37,873 nucleotides of DNA from Polyangium sp. 15x6 (GTDB lineage Bacteria; Myxococcota_A; Polyangia; Polyangiales; Polyangiaceae). This document shows positions 1 through 10,374 of this stretch, piece by piece. A program made the position numbers and the translations under genes. The stretch covers positions 1 to 37,873 of the forward strand of contig NZ_JASBQE010000110.1 in assembly GCF_029960785.1 (NCBI RefSeq), given 5' to 3'. The stretch's first letter is position 1. Each line of letters begins with the position of its first letter. The notes under the pieces were generated by a model that saw only the letters and a list, made by a program, of their open reading frames with translations, did not search any database and was not told the origin of the DNA.

Positions 1-240
1 GGCGGAAGCGCAAGCGGCGGCGGAAGCGGTGGCGTCGGCGGAAGCGGCGGCGCTGGCGGAAGCGGCGGCGGCGGCGCAAGCGGCGGCGCTGGCGCAAGCG
101 GCGGCGGCGCGGCCCAACCGGGCGGAGATTGCCACATCGATAGGACGGGCGCTCCGGCGGGTGGCGCCTCCGAGCTCGTTGGCCTCGGCCTCGTGCTCCT
201 CGGCATGGTCACGCGCCGACGCCGGACCCTCCCTCGCTGA
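1..240 (+). CDS. C-terminal end of a cell-surface protein with Gly/Ser linker and MYXO-CTERM-like tail (5' truncated)
   Basis: Frame 1 is open from the window edge to TGA at 238-240, so only the last 79 residues are present. Roughly the first 37 residues are a low-complexity Gly/Ser/Ala linker. Then come a single Cys in a GGDC context, a short Pro/Gly stretch, a hydrophobic segment (LVGLGLVLLG) and a basic end (RRRR plus four residues). Cys, then a hydrophobic helix, then an Arg cluster at the extreme C-terminus is the layout of the MYXO-CTERM sorting tail, which in myxobacteria marks exported proteins processed by a rhomboid-like (myxosortase-type) enzyme and anchored at the surface. The function of the missing N-terminal part cannot be told. 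The linker resembles the one in the protein at the right edge (36403-37873), but that protein lacks this tail. Confidence 0.8.
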   Translation, partial: GGSASGGGSGGVGGSGGAGGSGGGGASGGAGASGGGAAQPGGDCHIDRTGAPAGGASELVGLGLVLLGMVTRRRRTLPR

Positions 241-284
241 TCGAGATCCCCCGAGCGACCTCGCTCGCTCCCGCCTCGCCCACC

Positions 285-447
285 CAGGCGCTCGAGCGAA
301 TGCATGCCCAGCTTTCGGGCGGGACTCGGCGTACCGCACGACCCGCCGCAGCACGTCGCACCCCTGAGCGATGATGTCCGCCTTCCCTTCGTAGCTGACG
401 ACCCCGAGCGAGTTCGTCTTCGCGCGCGGGTCGAGAGGGATCGAAGC
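285..447 (-). pseudogene. Possible coding remnant in the gap between two plus-strand genes
   Basis: The 275 bases between the genes ending at 240 and starting at 516 contain no complete gene that I trust. On the minus strand, from base 447 downward, one frame reads as a protein-like stretch of about 54 residues (starting ASIPLDPRAKTNSLG) with almost every third base G or C, as in the real genes here. The frame has no convincing start: the only upstream in-frame option is a GTG at 498, and TGA lies just before it. It runs open without a stop into the neighbouring gene. I read it as a decayed gene fragment. It could also be chance in GC-rich DNA. I do not recognise the family. Confidence 0.25.
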
Positions 448-515
448 AGACGCGCCGCCCCTCGCGCCATCCGGTACTCTCCGGCGCCGCGGGCGCACGT
501 CGCGTCCGATGCGAG

Positions 516-3041
516 GTGCTCATGGCTTGGAGATCAAAACGGAATGGCTGGCTCGCCGCGGCGGGCATTTTCGCGCTCGCGCTGTCCGCGCTGGCTCAGG
601 GATGCGGCGACGGCACGGGCACGGGCGCGGGCGGCTCGGGGGCGGCGGGCGGACCGGGCTCGGGCGGGCAGGGCGGCGACGGCGGTACGTTCACCGTCGG
701 CGCGTCGCAGGGCGGCGGGTTTCCGGGCACGTGTGATCCGACGTGCGACCCCGCGACGCAGGTTTGCTCGCACGGCGTCTGCGTGCCCGTGGCGGGCTGC
801 GCGAACGACGCGGATTGCAAGAACGACACGTATTGCGAGCCGATGCTCAAGCAATGCGTGCCGTGGGAGAGCGCGACGCCGCCGAACGATCCGACGTGCA
901 TCAACGTCATTGCCGCAGGTCAGTTCTCGCCGCGCGTCAAATGCGAGTTCAGCACGGCGCCGGACGGTGATCCGTTCCCCGGCCACGTCGACGTGCAGGG
1001 CACGCCGATCGTGACGAACTTCAACAAGCCCGCGGCCGCGGGCCCGCCGAGCATCGTCGCGGCGTTCACGCCGACCGTGATCGCGAATTACACCGAGGAT
1101 CAAGGCGTCATCCGCGTGCTCAGCGGCAAGGATTGCTCGCTCGAGGCGAACCTCGGCGGCACCGACCTGGACGGCGACGGCGCGCCGGATTGGGTGGTCT
1201 CTTCGTCCTCGCTCGCGTCCGGGGATCTCGACGGTGACGGCGTGGCCGAGATCGTCGCGTACGGGGCGGACGGCTCGACGCTCGCGTTCACGAAAAAGGC
1301 CGGTACGTGGGGATTGCTCTGGAAAGCGCCCTATCAGGCCGGCATCCCGGGCGGCCCCTGCGATTTCAACCAGCACCGCTGCCCCGTGGGCTGGGCTGGA
1401 CCTTCCATTCACGACATCGACGACGACGGCAAGCCCGAGATCCTGCGCGAGGGCGCCGTCTTGCGCTCCGATGGCTCGCTCGCGTCGGGCGCTCCGGCGC
1501 TTTATGCGAGTTACTCCGCGGGCCTCTTCTCCGTGGTGGCGAACCTCGATCAGGATCCGAACATCGAGTTCACGAACGGGCAGTTCATCTGGGAATGGGC
1601 GGGCGGCGCGTGGGTGCCCGAGACCTACTTCCCGGGCCCGTCGACCTCGGCGCCGGGGCACGTGGCCATCGCCGATTTCGGCGCGTATGGCGCCGGCGTG
1701 CCTGCGCAAAATCCCGAGATCGTGGTCGTGCGGAACAACCTGGTGATGATCTACGCGATCGACGGCACGCCGGTGCAGAACCCCGTGCCCGTCCCCGGAA
1801 ATGGGGGCGGCGGTCCGCCCACGATCAGCGATTTCGACGGGGATGGTTTGCCCGAGGTCGCGGTCGCCGGGCAGGCGTTTTACACGATCTACGACCTCGA
1901 TTGCGGCGCGGCCCCGAGGCCCGGCGGGCAATGCAACCTCGGCCCCTGCGACTACGTGGGCGGCACGTGCCCGGCGGGCCAGTACGTGCTCTGGTCACGC
2001 TCCACGCAGGACCTCTCGTCGAACGTCACGGGCTCGAGCGTCTTCGATTTCGAGGCCGACGGGTCGAGCGAGGTCGTCTACGGCGACGAGTGTTTCGTCC
2101 GCGTCTACGACGGTGACACGGGCGACGTGCTCTTCAGCCAGTATCGCTCGTCGTGCACCTGGTACGAAAACCCCATCATCGCCGACGTCGACGGCAATTT
2201 CCGCGCGGATCTCGTCACGCCGTCGAACAAGGCTTGCTCGCCCGACGGGACGGGCATCCCGTGCCAGACCCTCGACGCAAACGGCGTCGATCCGCAGTTC
2301 CCGGGCGTCCGCTGCCAGCAGGCGGCCGATTGTGTCTCCGGGGTGTGCGACGCCGGATTCTGCCGCTGCTCCGAGACGAAGCAATGCTGCGCGGCCCAGG
2401 ACGACGCGGCCTGTATCGAGGAGGGGCTCCGCTGCGCGCCGCCGCCCGCAGGCACGCCCGGGAGTGGCAACACCTGCCGCGCCGGCCACCCGCACGGCGT
2501 GTCCGGCATTCGCGTCTACTCGGACGCGAACGACAAATGGGTCCGCTCGCGGACGATCTGGAACCAGCATCCGTATGCCGTGACGCACGTGAACGAGGAC
2601 GGGACCATTCCCAAGACGAGCGCCTGGACGAACAACTGGGACGACCCCAAGCTGAACAACTTCCGCCAGAACGTGCCAGGCAACGCGAACGGCGCAGCCA
2701 CGGGGGATCCCACGGCAGGCGCGAGCACGCAATTCGCGTGCAGCGGGCAAGGCGCGGAGATCGGCGCTCCGATCTGCAATCGCGGCGCCGATCCAGTCGG
2801 CGCAGGGCTCTCCGTGGGCTTCTACGTCGGGCAGGCCAAGGTCTGCGAAGCAAAGACCACCGAAGTCCTGCCGCCCGGCGAGTGCCGGCTCGTCTCCTGC
2901 AACTGGAGCATGCCGCCCACCATCGAGGCCGACAAAGTAGACGTGACCGTCATCCCAAACGACGACGGCGCGTATGCCGAATGCAAACCGGGAAACAACC
3001 TGGGGACGATCGTCGGCATCTTCTGCAAGCCGCCGGCTTGA
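516..3041 (+). CDS. VCBS/FG-GAP repeat lipoprotein with Cys-rich insert and CARDB-like C-terminus
   Basis: 841 residues, predicted to be exported and lipidated: a basic N-terminus, a hydrophobic stretch and Cys30 (ALAQGC, a loose lipobox), followed by a Gly-rich linker to about residue 65. A short Cys-rich block (about 70-118) resembles the PATQVC/DADC modules of other myxobacterial lipoproteins. The body carries FG-GAP/VCBS calcium-binding loops: DLDGDGAPD near 217, then similar loops near 240, DIDDDGKPEI near 302, DFDGDGLPEV near 439 and DVDGNFRADL near 558. This predicts a beta-propeller with bound calcium. A second Cys-rich block (about 599-640) and an Ig-like, CARDB-type tail (about 740-841) follow. 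No enzymatic motif is visible, so a role in surface binding or adhesion is inference. The start is GTG 516 or ATG 522; GAGGTG just before 522 does not separate them. Confidence 0.85.
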   Translation: MLMAWRSKRNGWLAAAGIFALALSALAQGCGDGTGTGAGGSGAAGGPGSGGQGGDGGTFTVGASQGGGFPGTCDPTCDPATQVCSHGVCVPVAGCANDADCKNDTYCEPMLKQCVPWESATPPNDPTCINVIAAGQFSPRVKCEFSTAPDGDPFPGHVDVQGTPIVTNFNKPAAAGPPSIVAAFTPTVIANYTEDQGVIRVLSGKDCSLEANLGGTDLDGDGAPDWVVSSSSLASGDLDGDGVAEIVAYGADGSTLAFTKKAGTWGLLWKAPYQAGIPGGPCDFNQHRCPVGWAGPSIHDIDDDGKPEILREGAVLRSDGSLASGAPALYASYSAGLFSVVANLDQDPNIEFTNGQFIWEWAGGAWVPETYFPGPSTSAPGHVAIADFGAYGAGVPAQNPEIVVVRNNLVMIYAIDGTPVQNPVPVPGNGGGGPPTISDFDGDGLPEVAVAGQAFYTIYDLDCGAAPRPGGQCNLGPCDYVGGTCPAGQYVLWSRSTQDLSSNVTGSSVFDFEADGSSEVVYGDECFVRVYDGDTGDVLFSQYRSSCTWYENPIIADVDGNFRADLVTPSNKACSPDGTGIPCQTLDANGVDPQFPGVRCQQAADCVSGVCDAGFCRCSETKQCCAAQDDAACIEEGLRCAPPPAGTPGSGNTCRAGHPHGVSGIRVYSDANDKWVRSRTIWNQHPYAVTHVNEDGTIPKTSAWTNNWDDPKLNNFRQNVPGNANGAATGDPTAGASTQFACSGQGAEIGAPICNRGADPVGAGLSVGFYVGQAKVCEAKTTEVLPPGECRLVSCNWSMPPTIEADKVDVTVIPNDDGAYAECKPGNNLGTIVGIFCKPPA

Positions 3042-3059
3042 GCATCGGGGACCGTGGAG

Positions 3060-3357
3060 CCGGGGCGCCGCCCCGGACCCCGCGGGGGCTATCCGCCCCT
3101 CGACCCGGACCAGGCACGGCCTGGACCGAGGGTGGAAGAACTGCGCGATGCGCAGTTCTTCCAACGGGCCCGTTGGACCGCGTTGCCCGTCGAAAGGGCA
3201 GCGCGGCTGTCTTGATGGGCAGGGCGCTCGCCAGTCTTGCCTCGACCCGTTCGATGAACTGCGCATCGCGCAGTTCATCGACCCCGAGTCCAGCGCTTGC
3301 GCTGGTCCGGGTCCAGGGGTGGACAACCCCTGGTCGGGGTCCGGGGTGAAACCCCGG
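3060..3357 (+). repeat. Hairpin-rich dispersed intergenic element, copy A (eight stem-loops)
   Basis: A 298-nt element starts 18 nt after the stop codon at 3041. It contains eight small stem-loops: h1 3060-3076 (CCGGGGC, 3-nt loop), h2 3084-3100 (loop TATCC), h3 3110-3124, h4 3134-3162 (perfect 13-bp arms, loop GAT), a middle of about 88 nt, then h4' 3251-3281 (14-bp arms, loop ATC), h3' 3290-3305, h2' 3313-3333 and h1' 3341-3357. The second half is roughly the inverted complement of the first, so the element could also fold as one long cruciform. Copy B lies at 10058-10354 in inverted orientation. Strand is given as the direction of the preceding gene. The stems could end or stabilise the upstream transcript. 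Open frames in it are GC artefacts. Confidence 0.85.
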
Positions 3358-3410
3358 CGTGGCGCTTCCCTTGCCCGTGTTCGCGGCCTGCAACCTGGCC
3401 CACGTGCCCC

Positions 3411-3440
3411 TTGACACACCTTGCCCCGTCGTTCGACGCT
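3411..3440 (+). promoter_or_regulatory. Weak candidate sigma-70-type promoter, possibly for a leaderless message
   Basis: A perfect TTGACA lies at 3411-3416 and a poor -10 match (GACGCT) at 3435-3440, 18 nt apart. This would place the transcript start at about the ATG at 3447, which also has no clear ribosome binding site. The -10 box is weak, so this is a suggestion only. Confidence 0.25.
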
Positions 3441-3446
3441 GGCGGC

Positions 3447-4313
3447 ATGCCGATTCAGTCGAATGAAGATCCTGTTCACACGCTTGGAATCCTTGCCACG
3501 AAGGTTGGGCCGCCCCAGGTGGGGCTGCTCGACGCGCTGCTCGCGGGTACGGACAATGAACAGCTCACCGAAAAGGGGCGGGAGATCGCCACGGCGCGGA
3601 TCGTCGTCGATGGGGTACGGCTTTATCAGGAGGCGTATCATTTCTGGCAAGGCGCCTCGGAGGCGCAGAAGAGACGCCTCAAGGGGTTTTCGTTGCCCCT
3701 GCTCGGCGTCGCCGTGCACCAGCTCCTCGCGCTCCACGAGCGGGCGCAAAAGATCGCGGACGACACGACCGACGAGGTGAAGTCGCGCGCTCGACGCGCG
3801 AGCGAGGCGAGCCGCGCGGCGGCTCACGGGGTCGCGCTGCGGGATCAGGCGGCCTCGGCCTTGCGGGATGCCGCCGGGCTCGACACGGCGCTGCGTGTGG
3901 AGATCGAGGAGACGGTGGGCACCGCCCAGTCGACGGACACGCTCGCGCGGGGGCTCAGCGCGCTCGCTGATGTCTTGCGCGGGTGGCTGAAGTCCCCGGC
4001 GGGCTCGCCCCTTTTGGCGCGGCTCGCGCTGGCGAGCCTCGACGAGGCCTATGCGGATGAGCTCAGCGCTGCGGCGAACGCCGTGCAGACGACTGCGGCG
4101 CAGGCGGGCGAGCGTAAATCCGCGCGTGCTGCGGCGCAGGCGGGGCTCGATCGGGAAGATGGGGTGGCGCTCCTCCTGTTCGGGCAGATCGTCCGGGCCT
4201 TCGACGCGGCGAACGACCTGGATCCGACGGTCCCGCGGCTCTTGCCGAATGCGACGCGGCGGCTGTTCTCGCGGCGGACGAAGAAGAAGGCGACGGGCGC
4301 GGCGGGGGGCTGA
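3447..4313 (+). CDS. Hypothetical helical protein, 288 aa
   Basis: I do not recognise the family. The frame is open further upstream, but that part runs through the hairpin element, so I take ATG 3447 (MPIQSNEDPVHTLG) as the start. It lacks a good Shine-Dalgarno sequence. The product is rich in Ala, Glu, Arg and Leu with heptad-like spacing and few Gly or Pro, pointing to a mostly alpha-helical soluble protein. There is no signal peptide, no membrane segment and no Cys. The end is basic (RRTKKK). Codon use matches neighbouring genes, so it is probably real. It stands alone: the hairpin element lies upstream, and a 21-bp tandem array and a convergent efflux gene lie downstream. Nothing in the context suggests a function. 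Confidence 0.7.
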   Translation: MPIQSNEDPVHTLGILATKVGPPQVGLLDALLAGTDNEQLTEKGREIATARIVVDGVRLYQEAYHFWQGASEAQKRRLKGFSLPLLGVAVHQLLALHERAQKIADDTTDEVKSRARRASEASRAAAHGVALRDQAASALRDAAGLDTALRVEIEETVGTAQSTDTLARGLSALADVLRGWLKSPAGSPLLARLALASLDEAYADELSAAANAVQTTAAQAGERKSARAAAQAGLDREDGVALLLFGQIVRAFDAANDLDPTVPRLLPNATRRLFSRRTKKKATGAAGG

Positions 4314-4344
4314 TCCGTGCTTTCGGGGTGCTGGAGGCGCATCC

Positions 4345-4563
4345 CGGGATGACGAGGGCGCTCTGCGGGATGACGAGGGCGCTTTTCGGGATGACGAGGG
4401 TGCTCTGCGGGATGACGACGGCGCTTTTCGGGATGACGACGGCGCTCTGCGGGATGACGACGGCGTTTTGCGTGATGACGACGGCGCTTGCCGGTGGCCC
4501 GGGGCGGGATGACGACGGCGTTCTGCGGGATGACGACGACGTTCTGCGGGATGACGACGGCGT

Positions 4564-4566
<3 letters not shown>
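4345..4566. repeat. Tandem array of ten 21-bp units between convergent genes
   Basis: Ten copies of a unit close to CGGGATGACGACGGCGCTCTG run head to tail. The first three have GACGAGGG where later copies have GACGACGG. A block of about 13 extra bases interrupts the array after the seventh unit (around 4495-4506). It fills the gap between the plus gene ending at 4313 and the minus gene ending at 4564, and the last unit overlaps that stop codon. The unit is 7 codons long, so several frames read as heptapeptide repeats (GMTTALC on the plus strand, NAVVIPQ on the minus), but the insertion shifts the frame and no convincing start or gene is attached. Confidence 0.9.
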
Positions 4567-7650
<3,084 letters not shown>

Positions 7651-7655
7651 CGCAC

Positions 7656-9041
7656 TCAGTCGGCGTCGCAGCAGCCGGCGCCGATGCTCTCCTTCAACGT
7701 CTCGGTCTTGAGCAGGAAGCTGCCCGTGGTGACGACGTCCTCGGAAGGACGCACGCCCTTGCGAATCTCGACGAGGTTGCCCTCGCGTACACCCAGCTCG
7801 ACGCGCCGCGCTTCGTATTCGTCGTCCGCGAGCCGAACGAAGACGAGGTGCACGTCCTTCGCGCGCTGCATGGCCGCGTCGGGGACCATCACGCTCGCGC
7901 GTGCCGCGCCGACGTCGACACGCGCCCGCCCGAACATGTTGCCCCGCAAAGCCCCGTCGGCGTTTTCCAGCGGAACACGCGCCCGCACGGTGCGTGTCGC
8001 GAGATCGATCTGCGGGCTCAGATACGTGATCTTTCCGGAAAACGTGCGCCCCGCGAGCCCGTCGACGTCGAGCGTCACGGATTGCCCCACCGCGACGGCC
8101 GAGAGCTCGGCCTCGGGGACGTCGAGCTCGGCCCACATCGCGGACGTGTCCACGACCTCGAAGAGCATTTCTTCGAGCCCGACGAGCTTGCCCACGGTGG
8201 CGCTGCGCTGGGTCACGACGCCGTCGATCGGCGAGCCGAGCGTGTACGAACCGCCTGCCCCGGAGCCCGCCCCGATGATGGAGAGCGCCGTGGCGAGCGC
8301 CGTTTGCTCGGCCCTGGCGGTTTCGAGCTCCTGCTCTGCCGCGAGCACGTCCTTCTCGGAGCTGAAGCGGGACTTTTGGAGCGCCGTGACGCGCTCCAGG
8401 TTCTTCTGCGCGATGGAGACGCGCGCCCGCGCGGCCTGAAGCTTGGAGCGATCCGCCCCGACCTCGGCGCTCTCGATGACGGCGAGCGGGTCCTTCTTTT
8501 TGACCTGCGCGCCGATGTCGACCTTCATCGTGCGCACGACGCCGGGCGCCCGCGCATTGATGTGCGCGAGCCGCGTGGCGTCGTAGGCGAGCCGGGCCGT
8601 GACGAGGATGCCGCCCGCGTTTTTTCGTTCCTCGGCCTTCACCGTCTGGATGCCGGCGAGCCGCGCGGTCTCCTTCGTCTTGAAGCGGACCTTGGTCCCG
8701 TCGGCAGGGGCCTCCGCCTCGGGGGCGCTCTTGCCTCCGCTCTTGCCGCTCACGTCGGCGGCGGGGCGTCCGCCGCGCTCCGGATGGCAGACCGGGCAAA
8801 ACGACTCCGGAAAGCCGTGCTCGGCGCACCAATCGCCCTTGGCCTGGAACACGGCCGCGAGCTTGGGGTGGCACTTGGGACAAACCACCTCGAGCACGCC
8901 GTGCTCGCAGAGCTTCCCTTCGCCGTCCGTCTTCGCCGGCTGTGCGGAGCTCGCCGGACCCGCGGGCGATTCCTTCGGATCTCGGTCGCACCCGGCGATC
9001 CCCAGGAGGATCGAAAGGACGACCAGGAGGAGGGGACGCAC
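7656..9041 (-). CDS. RND periplasmic adaptor (CusB/CzcB type) with N-terminal Cys/His modules
   Basis: 461 residues. A lipobox (IAGC, Cys18) predicts an inner-membrane-anchored lipoprotein. Before the adaptor core lie two copies of a short Cys/His module: C45-x-H47-x6-C54-x2-C57 and C72-x2-H75-x6-C82-x2-C85, the second in the context DWCAEHGFPES. The core has the usual order: beta-barrel and lipoyl halves around RAPGVVRTMKVDIGAQVKK, a helical hairpin (about 190-260), the returning lipoyl half (SPIDGVVTQRSATVGK), and barrel and membrane-proximal domains to the end. The C-terminus is GAGCCDAD, another possible metal ligand. The start is GTG 9041, one base after the stop of the upstream lipoprotein, indicating coupling. 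It should bridge the pump to an outer-membrane channel; the modules suggest that it also captures metal. Confidence 0.93.
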   Translation of the reverse strand: MRPLLLVVLSILLGIAGCDRDPKESPAGPASSAQPAKTDGEGKLCEHGVLEVVCPKCHPKLAAVFQAKGDWCAEHGFPESFCPVCHPERGGRPAADVSGKSGGKSAPEAEAPADGTKVRFKTKETARLAGIQTVKAEERKNAGGILVTARLAYDATRLAHINARAPGVVRTMKVDIGAQVKKKDPLAVIESAEVGADRSKLQAARARVSIAQKNLERVTALQKSRFSSEKDVLAAEQELETARAEQTALATALSIIGAGSGAGGSYTLGSPIDGVVTQRSATVGKLVGLEEMLFEVVDTSAMWAELDVPEAELSAVAVGQSVTLDVDGLAGRTFSGKITYLSPQIDLATRTVRARVPLENADGALRGNMFGRARVDVGAARASVMVPDAAMQRAKDVHLVFVRLADDEYEARRVELGVREGNLVEIRKGVRPSEDVVTTGSFLLKTETLKESIGAGCCDAD

Positions 9042-9042
9042 C

Positions 9043-9384
9043 TCAGCTGCCCTTGGGAGGTCGAACGATCTTCAGGCCCGGGTTGCACTTCAAGCACTGC
9101 GACTCGGGGAGGCCGTGCTCGGGGCACCAGTCGCCCGTGGCCTTGAAGGCGGGGACGAGCTCGGGGTTGCACCGGGTGCACTGCGATTCGGGGACCGCAT
9201 GCTCCCCGCACCAGTCCTCGTGCGAGCCGGGCTTGACGGTGCTCGGCGCGTGGGCGCCGTCCTGCTTCGCGGGTTGTGCCGCGGCCGGCTCGGGCTTGGC
9301 CGTGGAGCCGGTGTCCTTGGAGCACGCGGGAGCGGCGAGGGAGAGGGCGGCGAGGAGCGGAAGGATCAAGGAACGATGCATCAT
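9043..9384 (-). CDS. Small lipoprotein with two Cys/His metal-binding modules, efflux-operon partner
   Basis: 113 residues from ATG 9384 (MMHRSLIL); an upstream in-frame extension to 9429 is less likely because AAGAGG sits 6 nt before 9384. A signal peptide ends at Cys21 (APAC, loose lipobox), followed by a Pro/Ala/Lys linker. The rest is two tandem modules: C59-x2-H62-x6-C69-x2-C72 and C87-x2-H90-x6-C97-x2-C100, each in the context DWCxEHxxPESQC followed by CNP. The same module occurs twice in the adjacent adaptor. Four Cys/His ligands per module would suit Zn, Cu(I) or similar ions. The inference is a periplasmic metal-binding protein that buffers or hands metal to the pump. It could instead be a structural zinc-knuckle protein. 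Confidence 0.85.
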   Translation of the reverse strand: MMHRSLILPLLAALSLAAPACSKDTGSTAKPEPAAAQPAKQDGAHAPSTVKPGSHEDWCGEHAVPESQCTRCNPELVPAFKATGDWCPEHGLPESQCLKCNPGLKIVRPPKGS

Positions 9385-9510
9385 GATGAGCCTCTTCGAG
9401 TTCGTCTTTGCCAACTGCGGACACGTCACCGCGCGCGCCGAGCGAGTACGCAGCTCGCGCGCTGGGACGATCGATCGATGGAGCCTCGTCCGGCGGTGCC
9501 GGGGCTCGGA

Positions 9511-9975
9511 TCAGCAGCGGAAGACTTGAAGGGCGATGCAACGCTCCGCGGAGGAGCGCGGTCCTGCGCGTGGGAGCGCTGGGCGAGCGACGATCCGCGG
9601 CGATGGCGCGAGGTACTGGCGCCCGCGCGGAGGGAGGAACGCGACCGGCCCCGCCTCGTCCGGCAGCGTCGTGACCGGCGCCGGAGGTACTCGCGGGAGC
9701 TCGACGCGCTTGTGCGCGGGAGGCAGCTCGCCGACCCGATGTTCCTCGCAGCAGCCCTCTCCGACGCTGGGGCCTTGCTCGTCGTCCTCACCGTGAACGG
9801 AGCAGTCGTCAAATTCGCAGGCGTGCTCGACGACCTCCTGGACCGCGACGCAGAAGTAGTAACTCCGGCCAGAGAAGAAGACGGCGAGCGCGACGACGGC
9901 GACGAGGAGCAACGCAAACACACGGCGAGGCCCAGGGGCCAGCGTGGAGCTCGCGAGGGCTCGGCGGTTCGTCAC
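9511..9975 (-). CDS. Single-span Cys/His-rich protein at the head of the efflux operon
   Basis: 154 residues from GTG 9975; no strong Shine-Dalgarno is visible, so the start is approximate. One membrane segment (about residues 18-36) is followed by an exported acidic part rich in Cys and His: CEFDDC near 52-57, then GCCEEHRVGELP near 74-85, and a Pro-rich tail ending RC. The segment could be an uncleaved anchor or a signal peptide. I do not know a named family. Its place directly upstream of the Cys/His lipoprotein, adaptor and pump (126 nt before the lipoprotein start) and its cysteines suggest a role in metal sensing or binding in the periplasm. Confidence 0.65.
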   Translation of the reverse strand: MTNRRALASSTLAPGPRRVFALLLVAVVALAVFFSGRSYYFCVAVQEVVEHACEFDDCSVHGEDDEQGPSVGEGCCEEHRVGELPPAHKRVELPRVPPAPVTTLPDEAGPVAFLPPRGRQYLAPSPRIVARPALPRAGPRSSAERCIALQVFRC

Positions 9976-10057
9976 GAGGCGCGAGCCTATCCGCGGGGGA
10001 GAAGCGCGTCCAGCAGCCCGTCAGGTGGGGCATTGGTCTCATCTGGGAGGCGTTTCG

Positions 10058-10354
10058 CTGGGGCGTTGCCCCAGGCCCCACCAGGGGCTATCCGCCCCTG
10101 GACCCGGACCAGCGCAAGCGCTGGACCCGGGGTCGATGAACTGCGCGATGCGCAGTTCATCGAACAGGTCCGAGGCAAGACCGGCGACGATCCTGCCAAC
10201 CGAGACCGTCGTGACTGGCAACGCTGTCGTTGGTCTTGCCACGGGCCTGTGGAAGAACCGCGCATCGCGCGGTTCTTCCAACCCGGGTCCAGCGCTTGCG
10301 CTGGTCCGGGTCGAGGGGCGGATAGCCCCCGCGGGGTCCGGGGCAGAGCCCCGG
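10058..10354 (-). repeat. Hairpin-rich dispersed intergenic element, copy B (eight stem-loops)
   Basis: 297 nt, the inverted counterpart of copy A at 3060-3357. Plus-strand order: h1 10058-10074, h2 10081-10101 (loop TATCC), h3 10109-10124, h4 10133-10163 (14-bp arms, loop GAT), a middle of about 86 nt related to that of copy A in inverted orientation, h4' 10250-10280 (14-bp arms, loop ATC), h3' 10289-10304, h2' 10314-10330, h1' 10338-10354. Strand is that of the preceding minus-strand gene, whose stop codon at 10375 is 20 nt away (18 nt in copy A). Several stem differences between copies are paired changes that keep base pairing. The remainder of the gap 9976-10374 holds no gene. Confidence 0.85.
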
Positions 10355-10374
10355 CGCGGCGTCCCCCGCGACGC

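Noticed and set aside
3060-3357. Insertion sequence or classical MITE for the hairpin elements
   Set aside because: No transposase gene, no clear flanking target-site duplication, and an internal multi-hairpin design rather than a single terminal inverted repeat. A MITE origin is not excluded, so it stays in the findings as open.
2950-3417. Open frames on both strands across hairpin elements A and B (also 9987-10472)
   Set aside because: They read through perfect stem-loops and give the same low-quality peptides on both strands; the DNA is structured, not coding.
9385-9429. Upstream extension of the small Cys/His lipoprotein to 9429
   Set aside because: The extra residues would precede the signal peptide, and the ribosome site AAGAGG lies inside the extension, just before 9384.
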